From positions 44,876,010 to 44,940,009 of the forward strand of contig OX352763.1 of assembly GCA_947095585.1 (NCBI GenBank): DNA of 64,000 bases, written 5' to 3'. The position numbers and the translations under genes were made by a program. Positions 55,776 through 64,000 of this stretch are shown one piece after another. This stretch comes from Nephrocerus scutellatus. Its lineage: Eukaryota; Arthropoda; Insecta; Diptera; Pipunculidae. Position 1 is the first letter of the stretch. The number at the start of each line of letters is the position of its first letter. The notes beneath the pieces were generated by a model that saw only the letters and a list, made by a program, of their open reading frames with translations, had not been told where the DNA came from and did not search any database.

Positions 55776-55972
55776 GTTGTGATGATAATTGTCGCTCTGT
55801 TGATACGGCTGATTTTCTGTTGCTAAGATTTTGTGATGATAATTGTCGTTCTGTTGATATGGCTGATTTTCTGTTGCTAAGATTTTGTGATGATAATTGT
55901 CGTTCTGTTGATACGGCTGATTTTCTGTTGCTAAGATTTTGTGATGGTAATTGTTTTGTAGATTCTTGCTGA
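55776..55972. repeat. 54-bp tandem repeat in the leader, about 3.5 copies
   Basis: Units with TTGTGATGATAATTGTCG, CTGTTGATA-GGCTGATTTTC and TGTTGCTAAGATT repeat near 55776, 55829, 55883 and 55937. The unit is a multiple of three, so a repeat frame stays open on the plus strand, but this is probably not a gene. Confidence 0.8.
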
Positions 55973-56005
55973 ATTTTTTTTTGAAACTAGCTAAAACGAA
56001 TAGCT

Positions 56006-56024
56006 AATCCCACCGCTGCCACCA
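56006..56024 (-). promoter_or_regulatory. Primer-binding site, tRNA-Leu-like
   Basis: The plus strand reads AATCCCACCGCTGCCACCA, which looks like a tRNA 3' end including CCA (I believe tRNA-Leu). The element strand is its complement, starting TGGTGGCAGCGG, 4 bp from the LTR. It would prime minus-strand DNA synthesis. Confidence 0.8.
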
Positions 56025-56028
56025 ATTT

Positions 56029-56790
56029 TGTTACGCCAATTCTTGAGAAAGAAAAATAAAGGAGTATTAAAACACTTGGTACTTTATTAATAAAAGATCA
56101 TGTATTATTCAAATGATTTTGCACTTAAACACTAATGTATTATATATTGAAGTTAGAGCTTTTTTGTTATAAAAAGATAGTTTGAATAATTTAAGTAGAG
56201 CACGACCGCTCTGTTTAAGATTTAGAATAGCACTCCTCGATCATTCATAGATGCATTCATTATATTGTCTCGCACAAAGAAAAATGGAACATTAGTAACA
56301 AAAGGAACATGGGAATTGGAATTGTTCAAACACTATGTGCGTGTGGTAGAGGATGATGAAATGTGACGATTGATTTGGGTCGATCGTGTCGCGTCATGTC
56401 GCCGTCGCGTCGTGTATTTGTTTATGTTAGTCTGCTTACGATTTCCTGTTGAATAGGCATATCGTGCCTTAGTGCTATGATTTTCTTTTAATGAGATTCT
56501 GTTGAATAGGCATATCTTAAGTGCCTTAGTGTTATGATTTTCTGTTTATGGTTTGGTTGAATAGGCATCTCTCAAATGCCTTAGTACTATCAACTGATTT
56601 ATTCATTTTGTATTGAGCGACAACCCTTGTTTGTTTGTTTTACAATAGCTGTATGTAACGGCATAACTACGTTTGTTAGACGATCTCCGATACTTCGTAT
56701 CTGTATCTCGCTATTGCATAGAATGTGTGGTGCTTTATTAGGTATGTATTTGGAGTGGATGTGAGGGATTTGTATGGGTATATACAGGTA
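56029..56790 (-). repeat. 5' LTR of the errantivirus-type element, outer end clipped
   Basis: Matches 48034-48795, then lacks the last 11 bp present in the other LTR (GGGGCATAACA) and passes straight into LINE sequence (TATATACCC). Confidence 0.9.
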
Positions 56791-57310
56791 TATATACCCA
56801 GCAGCTTGGATGTTATGGTTAAGTTCCTGGATTTAAAGAGTCTTGACAGACTATAGTAGGCTTTGTTGGCTTTAAGCAACCGTGCGCGTATTTCTGGTTC
56901 CATGCTGTTATTGGCTGCTACAGTTGACCCGATCCGAGTTAAAGGATTGCACTACTTCAAATTCGCGCTCCACAATTTGAATTGAGAGTTTTGAAACTCT
57001 AGACAATTTTCCATAAGCTGCCTAAGGATGTAAATCTGATCAGTTGTTAATTTGTCTGGGATGAACACACACTGGTATGGATCAATGACGACTTTAGCTA
57101 TCCTGTCTTGAAGGATAGAGGAAAAAATCTTATACACGGTACTGAACAACCTTATACCACGATAATTGCTACATTTTGTGATATCTCCATTCTTATGTAA
57201 GGGTTACAGGATGCCTCTTCGCCAGTCTTCTGGCATAGCTTCTTCCTCCCATACTTGCACTATTATTTCATGAATTGCTTGGTGTAATTTGGGGCCTCCT
57301 ATTTTATCAG
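56791..57310 (-). mobile_element. LINE, 5' half of the copy split by the LTR element
   Basis: On the minus strand it encodes RT pieces (CIRFFPLSF-like [39 protein letters not shown], then KANKAYYSLSRLFKSRNLTI). Related sequence is at 26900-27390. Frame breaks are present. Confidence 0.8.
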
Positions 57311-57599
57311 ATAGATTGTTGTATAGAAACTAAAGGAGAAGAAAACTTGTATAATTTTAGAATTCATAAAGGATATTTTTCAATAAAAGTACAAGCCAAT
57401 TATGATTATAAATTCAGAAATTAAGTTGCTGTGAAAGCTTTATAGTAATAATTATGATGTTGATGTTTTAATTTTCTATTATATTTATCTCTACAAAAAC
57501 ATTCTTTATAAATACAAGAAAAATAAATTCAGGAACACTTGTTTTTCGTAAACAGAAATAAAACTAAAGGTGTAGATTCGCCTATAAACAAGGCCCTTA

Positions 57600-57945
57600 A
57601 ACTGTGAAGAAATATTATTTTCACACAACCATAGACGAAAGCGACTGTTTCCCACGCTATATTACCCTCGAAAGCAGCCTTTATGCACTCTAAGCAGAAA
57701 AACCGGTTTTGGTCGTGTGAAAAATAGCGTACATTACTCGCAGAAGAGTGCTAATCTCGACTTTCCTCCCTCGTTATGTAATACACTATTATACTATAAT
57801 ATTATACACACTAGTGAGTTAACATATAAAATACTTTTATTATTTACTACAGTCACAGCGAACACATATTCCCATCCAGAGTAATTTTGCATTGCGCATA
57901 ACCGGTTTAGCAGACAAACCGGATCGTGCTCGTTAATGAACGTGA
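57600..57945. repeat. Dispersed repeat family E, copy 2 (reverse)
   Basis: Contains the complements of GTAATGTACGCTATTTTTCAC and CTGCTAAACCGGTTATGCGC, plus TTTCGTCTATGGTTGTGTGA, shared with 37715-37990 and 59400-59640. It is the longest copy. The AACCGGTTT motif appears at both ends of its core. 57311-57599 before it holds nothing recognised. Confidence 0.7.
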
Positions 57946-58113
57946 TGAACTAATTTTAGTTTTTTTTTTTTTTTATATAGAGACTCATTGCCAAGGGAGT
58001 ACTCTCGGAATGACTTGCGTCACGGTAATAAGTTGGGCTAAGCCCTTTATTAAAATTAAGAATTAAATCGGAAAAATGTGATTTACAATATATCACATTT
58101 CTCACGTTTGTAG

Positions 58114-58384
58114 CCGGTTTCAATTTTATTTTCTCGAGATTCTCCCTGATTCATTGAAAAAAGCAATACGGAAAAAACGTTCACGAAATGAAAACGACGC
58201 GAGTACAAATGCTTTAATGAATGCATCATGGTCAAGGAAAACTACAAAAAACCTTGACCAAGAAAATATTAAAAAAAAAAATGACATACATGAGCCTTTA
58301 AAATTCTTGGAGCCTCTATTGAAAAATTTGGTCTATCAGGAACTAGATGACTTCTTACTTGAATGCCCACAACTCGACAGTTAA
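58114..58384 (+). CDS. Small hypothetical open frame
   Basis: Open without a clear ATG start from about 58114 (a GTTTGTAG acceptor-like site) to TAA 58382-58384. It contains a basic stretch (KKAIRKKRSRNENDAS) and an acidic-hydrophobic C-terminus (FLEPLLKNLVYQELDDFLLE). I recognise no family. It could be a last exon, a TE protein end or chance. Confidence 0.2.
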
Positions 58385-58724
58385 TTGTACCGGATTCGTT
58401 TGTAGTACCAGGCCTAACAAACGCAAAAGGCACGCACAACTATCGAGCCGATAAGCTCCAACGCCAAACATTACACCAATGATGAGCGAAAGAGCTGGAC
58501 TCAGCTGGACTCAAATGGAGCTCTTGAAAATTCTCTGCGTAACTTCCTCCAACTCAAGCCTTTCATGAAGATTTGTAAATTGATTCTTTTCTTTTATATT
58601 TTTATGATTTAAAAAGAAACAATTAATTAATCACGTATCGTATTGTATTCACACTTATACATTTATTAATTTAAATTTTAACAACACGACTACGACAAAC
58701 CAACCATGCCAATCCATGTGTGCC

Positions 58725-59345
58725 TAGTTTGAATAAAATCAGGATAATTTTGAAAAAAATTTATGGGAGCACCCTACTTCCAAATATTTATTGAAAATGT
58801 TGCCATCGGAGATACACATGTGGGCAAAGTTTGAATAAAATCGGGTTAATTTTGAAAAAAGTGCGTGTCAGCTCCGACGCGCGACTGAAGTTTACTTCTT
58901 AAGAACCGATTTTCATATATAACACGCGACACACGCCACGCGCCACACGCGTCACAAATTAAGTCATCGCAACCAAGCGCTTACCAATTGTTTTAAAACA
59001 AGTCTCATAAAATTCTGACTAATAGAAGCCGATATATACGAGTTCCACTTTTCCATGTATTACACGCGCCACACACAACGTGCTACACTCGTCACACGCG
59101 AAATATCCAAAATGCTGATGAGATGCTCACAAAATTTCAATTCTCTAGGTTTTCTATACATAAAAATCGATTCTTAAGGAGTAAACTCCAAAAATTATAT
59201 CGGAGCCGCTCTGTTGTGATCGGGTGATCGGGTGATCGGGTATATGGGAGCCTCTTGGCCATGGGGTACCTTCCAATTATTAACAGAAACGATTGTCATC
59301 AGAGATACACGGGCTTTAATAAGTGAGTTCAAAATTTAGCTCAAT
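58725..59345. mobile_element. Dispersed repeats around a 306-bp inverted-repeat element
   Basis: 58887-59192 is bounded by inverted repeats (GTTTACTTCTTAAGAACCGA and the complement of TCGATTCTTAAGGAGTAAAC), and its interior is rich in CACACGCG/CGCCACAC steps. The flanks (58725-58870 and 59270-59345) are dispersed-family sequence with GGTTAATTTTGAAAAAA and AGATACAC blocks. Confidence 0.6.
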
Positions 59346-59399
59346 ATTTGGCTAGCCTGCACGCGAATTTATAGTAGAGAATTTATAAAAATGGAAAAA

Positions 59400-59640
59400 A
59401 AAGAAGAGTGTGTATAACGGCTACTTTCGAAGCTAGGTTATATTGTATGAAACTGTCACTTTCGTCTATGGTCGTGTGAAATAGTGTATTACATAACGAG
59501 CGAGGAAAGTGGAGATAAGCACTTTTCTGCGAGTAATGTACGCTATTTTTCACACGACCAAAACTGGTTTTTCTGCTAAACCGGTTATGCGCAATGCAAA
59601 ATTACTCTGGGAATGTGTGTCCGCTGTGTTCTTGAATTTT
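59400..59640. repeat. Dispersed repeat family E, copy 3
   Basis: Shares TAACGGCTACTTTCGAAGC, TTTCGTCTATGGTCGTGTGA, GTAATGTACGCTATTTTTCAC and CTGCTAAACCGGTTATGCGC with the other two copies. Confidence 0.7.
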
Positions 59641-60957
59641 TTTTTGTATTTATAAATAACTACGCCTTTTTCGCCCTTTTTCCGCTAACTTTCACTGACG
59701 TATAGCTGAAAACAAAAATAGTTTTCCGTTGCGAGTTGGAATCTGAGAAACATTACAAATGTTCATCGTGTCCATACCGAAAGAAACATTTTAGAAACAT
59801 TTTAGAAACATCTTTAAAAATGTTTATTTGTTTTTTAAATTTTTCTGAAATGTTTCTTTTGGTCTGTACTCTGTACAGACCATTAGAGATGCACATATCA
59901 CCCATTTCCGTTTTTCTATTTAAAACAGTCAGAATGATTTTCCCGCCAAATGTTTTAGAATAAAAGCGCGAAGCTGAGTATGCGATGTTTTTACACTTTT
60001 TTAATATTGTATTTCTGCTCGATTTTTATCAAATATACGAGTAGCTTAAAGACTCTTCTTCACAGCGCATGACCCACAGTCGGAATTGTTTACAAAACCA
60101 ATTTTCACGTTGTTTTGGGAATTTTCATCAACTAAAATGTTCCCTTAATTCAATGTGGTTCGAATTTTTCTCTTAGTTGATAATGAGGCATTGTCGGTGA
60201 AAGTCGTCGTTGAAGTACAATTGTAAGTTTAATCATTTTTATTAATTTCGCACATTGTACATCGTAGTTTGTCGTTCTTTGCATACTGGCCCATGCTTTT
60301 TTCGTCGTGTTATTGGTGTTCGTTTTTTTGTATCTATGGAATTAGTTTCGTTTCTTTTTTAGCCCATGCTTTTTTCTCGTGATTTTCTTTTTTTTTTATC
60401 AATAGAATTCGTTTAAACAGAGAAAGGTTTAAACACATTCATTAAAATACACTTAATAACAAATATGTAACGTGAATTTCTGTGTTTAGCTGTAAGTGAA
60501 AGTTTTACTTTAAATTATATTATGGTTCAAACCTTAATCACTGCCCTTATAAGTTTAATAAACAAATTTCACAATTTTAATTGCTTCGTTTTTGTGGAGT
60601 TTATTTGAACACCTAAAACGTTTGTTGATAAATTCAAGGTAACCGATTAGACATAGCCAAAATCATAACCATTTAAAAGTGTAGTCAAAAAGTGTTGTCA
60701 TTATATTCTTTGCGGAATAATTTATATGCATTATAAGGGTAAGTTTCATAGAAAAATTGTGAATGTTTTTATTTCCTCAATGTAAATAATGAAGATTTTA
60801 TTTAATAGTTAAAGTTTCTTTGCAATTCAAATGTTACCGCTTTATGTAGTTATATTTTTTGAGTATTCCGTATGCAGTGTTTGTTTATATATATTGAAGG
60901 TTAAAACTTTTTGTTTGCTTTTATTTTGCTCGTCGATTTTCAATGCATTTAATATTA
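59641..60957. other. Unassigned AT-rich stretch
   Basis: A short frame near 59740 (HYKCSSCPYRKKH) resembles the first half of a lola-type zinc finger but lacks the His pair. A block with CCCATGCTTTTTTC and a TATC-AT-GAATT end is repeated at 60290 and 60362. A GTAAGT after CAATT (near 60224) could be a donor of an untranslated exon, but nothing confirms it. Confidence 0.4.
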
Positions 60958-62090
60958 TTCTCATACGAGGGGTGCCATAAAAGTTTTTAGTAAAAGTAAT
61001 AACAAAATAAAATTTTTCATTAAAAATTGCTTTTCAAAGTATGTATTCGCCTTTAAGATCTATACACTTTTGCATACGCTCGAACCATTTATCGAAACAC
61101 TTTTTCCAGTCCGAAGATGAAAGCTCAAAAACAAGGTTTTTGAACGCCTCAACCGCTTCTTCAGGCGATAAAAATCTTCGTCCACGCATCTTATCTACGA
61201 TTGTTGGGAACAGGAAGAAGTCATTATATGCCAAGTCTGGGCTGTAGGCGGATGTTCCATCAATTCGATCGTTTGAGTGCTCAAATACTCGCTTGTTTGA
61301 TGTGATGTGTGTGAGCTCGCATTCGCCGTTTTGGGTTGTTTTCTCTCAATTTGTTGAAAACCTCAGGCAAACAGATGGTCGTATACCAAGCTGAGTTGAC
61401 TGTCTTTTGATTTTCAAGAGCCACAGGAGACACATGACGGGTTTTCGTGTAGAAACACGCCTATTTGCTTCCCAACGCTCCGAGCTCGCACAACTTTTGT
61501 TGGATTTTTTTCGAATTGTAGACCCAAACAGTCGATTGCTCTTTTCTTTGCGGCTCATACGCAAATATCTTTGACTCGTCACTTGTCACAATCTTGTATA
61601 CGTTTTTGGAAGTACCTACCGTCCGTCAACGATTTTTTCAAGCATGTGGTGGTATGTCAAAAAATGTAGAGTCCAACGTGCACATAACTTCCGTACCTTT
61701 AAATGTTAATGTAAGATCGTATATACGCTGGTGTTACTAATGCCTAGGTATGCCTCGATTTCCCGATAAGTCACATGATGATCGTCTTCAATCAGTTTTC
61801 TCACAGCATCCATGTTTTCTGGCACCACAGCTGTTTTTGGACGACCGTCACGGAGCTCGTCGTTGAGTGATCGTCGTTCGTGTTAGTCGAATGAAGTGAT
61901 TCGAAGCACTGTTATTGAGTTAGTCCCTTTCGAAAATCGTAAAAAACCATCACACGAAAATTTTCACGCGATAATTGCATTTTTTCACGGAATTCAATTT
62001 TTCAAGTAAATAAAAAACAGTGTTTCGATGCGAACTGAGAGATTACTTTTGAGAAACATAAACTCCAAAAATGTTAAACTTTTTGACTGA
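60958..62090 (-). mobile_element. Mariner-like element relic 1
   Basis: The minus strand encodes traces of a mariner transposase: an N-terminal start with RENFRVMVFYDFRKG (61980-61920), middle pieces at 61600-61350, and a C-terminus at 61250-61040 (AYNDFFLFPTIVDKMRG, LSPEEAVEAFKNLV, CFDKWFERMQKCIDLKGEY) holding the last catalytic Asp. Several frameshifts and stops make it dead. The ends (CATAAAAGTTTTTA on the left) are weakly inverted repeats. Confidence 0.8.
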
Positions 62091-62668
62091 CATAGAAATT
62101 TGCATAGGAAAACACTAGTATTACCATTTTCTAAGAACATTTACGGCACTTACGTACAGCGCTTTGATAGCTAATGTTATAAATATCGGTTGCCGCAAAA
62201 GCCATTTTCAATGTTTATAACGAATTACATTAATGTATTTTTTGGACTTAATCCATCTTTTCAAATTATGATAATTCATCGTAAAGCATTGAAATCGCAA
62301 ATATTTAAAAGCATTTCATTAGTAATTTCAGAACACTCATACAAAAATCAAAGTTAAAAAGCGTTTATGACTTGGTTTTTAGTTGGTTTTCTGTACTTTT
62401 AAAAGACTAAAAATCCATAGGGCGAATTGCACTAACCACCAATACCCAACCACCACCAAACGACCCAACCACTCCCGTCAACGACCTGAGTAGGAGTACA
62501 TCGCTTCACATTCGCGTGTATACATTATAAGATATAGATACCTGTATATAATACACAATGAAACGACGGTTTATCCGGATAGTTTTTTTGTACCATAATT
62601 TAAGGGTTTTGTATTTGGTTGATATAAAATATTTTGTATCCGGTTGGTGTATATGATATTACAAATTA

Positions 62669-63440
62669 TATACGAGGAGCGATCAATAAGTACTTGCGTT
62701 AGGAATGAAGAGGAGTTTTTCTCTTTTTTTTTTATTTTCAATTTAATCTCCTTTTAGGTCGATACACTCTTCCAAACGTTTCTGCAATTTCTATAACTCA
62801 TCCACAAAATACCCTTTCAAATCCCAAAAAAGTGTGGCCATGACCTTTCCTTTGACTTCTTCGTAGCAAATTGACCACAGAAAAAATCCATTGTTTTGAC
62901 TGTCGCTTGGTCTCTGGCGTATAATAATGTATCCAAGTTTCTTCAACGGTGACGACTCTACGCAACTATGTCCACTATGAGCCATCGCGGCACCCATCGG
63001 GCCGATACTTTTCTCACACTTATTATTTAAAATATAATTTGCCGTTCCGTACAATTTGCCTACGGCATCTGCTACTTCGCGAAATTTTGTTCTGCGATCA
63101 GCGAAAATCATGTCGTAGACTCTTTCAACGATTTCCTCGGTAAGAACGTCTGTCGTGCGGCCTAGTCGATTCTTATCAAAAAGACATGTTCGACCACGTT
63201 TAAATTCGTTGAACCAATATCTCACGGTTGTAATAGATAGTGAGGGGTCCCTATAGACTGCATCCAACCTCGCATTTATTCCTTCCAAAAATAAAAAGCG
63301 AATTATGGATCGTTATCGATCGATCGATATTTGCCATTTTATTGAGAAACCCGAAACACGAGTGATGCAACTGGCTCCCAAATAAAATCTAACCTATGAA
63401 CTAGTCTGAAATTTAGTATGGTGTCGTTTGACAGATGACA
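62669..63440 (-). mobile_element. Mariner-like element relic 2, internally deleted
   Basis: Near the left end is the mariner-type terminus TACGAGGAGCGATCAATAAG. The minus strand encodes the N-terminal transposase half (GINARLDAVY, STVRYW-like TTVRYWFNEFKRGRT, then DMIFADRRTKFREVADAVG, 63288-63040). After a deletion come later pieces (KVMATLFWDLKGYFVDEL, 62850-62791). The initiating ATG lies near 63337 in another frame. Two of the three catalytic regions are missing. Confidence 0.8.
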
Positions 63441-64000
63441 GTACGCAACGGTAATGTCAACTTTGTGCAATTGCACAGGACTCCACTTGTAAGAGTCAAT
63501 TTTATATAAGTGGTTACGTTTTAATCCGTTGGATCCTATCTAGTGATGAGCAAACGCAAGACCAAGACCATTTCATCTCGGTCTTGGTCTTGGTCTTGGT
63601 TTTGCATTCGTGCCATTAGTCTTGGTCTTGGTCTTGCAGCCTGAGTCCTGGTCTTGGTCTTGCGGTCTTGCAGAATAAAGTATTTTTTGATTGATAACTA
63701 TATAAATGGTTGTATGTATGTACATCTTTTTTTCTAGCATAACTGTGATACGCCTTGCTAAATTTAACTAAACTTGTTAGTTGGTACATAACTTAAAATA
63801 CACCGCTATCATCTCTATTAGTGGTGGTGGGGAGGGGAATATATGCAAAAATAATCTAGAACAACCGATGTTAGTCCGATGTTATCCCATAGTTTTTGGG
63901 ATCGCTGATATTATTTTATATTATAGTGGCAGTTAGACATCTATATTTTCTCTAGGGAATTACACGTGAAATAATATATATGTATTCCTGTTACGTTCAT
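63441..64000. repeat. Degenerate GGTCTT hexamer array and diverged repeat
   Basis: 63579-63676 is built of CTTGGT/GGTCTT units with interruptions, on a purine-pyrimidine strand bias (a CAAGACCAAGACC start at 63555 is its inverted form). 63705-63850 is a diverged relative of 425-545. No gene is visible. Confidence 0.7.

Larger units (their letters stand above)
48034..56790 (-). mobile_element. Nearly complete env-bearing Gypsy element (errantivirus type), 8.76 kb
   Basis: Left LTR 48034-48806, right LTR 56029-56790. On the minus strand the order is 5' LTR, PBS, leader with repeats, gag, pol, env, PPT (AAGGGGGGAGGAA, 48820-48807) and 3' LTR. I count five differences between the LTRs over about 757 bp, so insertion was fairly recent. 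The outer end of the right LTR lacks its last 11 bp. It is inserted into a LINE, with ATAT at both outer edges. Gag and pol carry lesions; env is intact. Confidence 0.93.

Noticed and set aside
55772..55972. Plus-strand frame of repeated CDDNCRSVDTADF units
   Set aside because: The unit is 54 bp, so any frame without a stop stays open; it is the leader repeat of a minus-strand element.
59736..59963. Possible zinc-finger exon (YKCSSCPYRKKH)
   Set aside because: Only the Cys half of a finger is present, followed by a GAAACATTTTA repeat; no His pair and no neighbouring finger.

Overview
The window looks like nuclear DNA from a higher fly (Diptera: Brachycera). The evidence is short introns of 58-68 bp, a ZAD-type C2H2 zinc-finger gene (a family greatly expanded in insects), a copia element with a primer-binding site for an internal stretch of initiator tRNA-Met, env-bearing Gypsy elements, mariner and Helitron relics, and an AT-rich background. 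A tephritid fruit fly is my best guess, but that is inference. There are no bacterial-type genes, rRNA or CRISPR arrays. Most of the window is transposable elements (TEs), many nested inside one another. I made the translations and alignments by eye, so relic boundaries are approximate unless exact ends are given.

Layout. 1-161: last exon of a C2H2 zinc-finger gene. 570-3415: decayed LINE (- strand) with an 819-bp tandem duplication. 3690-8630: two Gypsy relics in opposite orientations. 9780-12474: dispersed repeats, a minisatellite, and a Helitron 3' end whose body carries a copied piece of the neighbouring ZAD gene. 12724-13749: small inverted-repeat elements (MITEs). 13869-19995: the only clearly complete host gene, a ZAD plus ten-finger C2H2 protein; its second intron (about 4.2 kb) holds a Helitron and LINE pieces. 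20149-23499: SINE, MITEs and tandem repeats. 23650-31966: copia and LINE relics, including a mirror-like arrangement of two copia families. 31964-32064: strong hairpin. 32089-36509: complete copia element with identical LTRs and a 5-bp target duplication. 36677-42371: DNA transposons, a DD37D mariner relic and a Myb/SANT-like pseudogene. 43047-47121: decayed Gypsy element with one LTR. 47640-57310: a LINE split by an 8.76-kb env-bearing Gypsy (errantivirus-type) element. 57600-63676: repeats and two mariner relics.

Most interesting signal: 791 bp holding the promoter region, exon 1, intron 1 and the start of exon 2 of the ZAD gene (13376-14166) are repeated base for base at 11167-11957, inside Helitron sequence. 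Splicing the copy like its parent gives an intact 123-codon reading frame. It joins a complete ZAD dimerisation domain to a 46-residue basic tail encoded by Helitron repeats, and has no zinc fingers. This is a candidate chimeric gene that could interfere with its parent, unless it is an assembly artefact.
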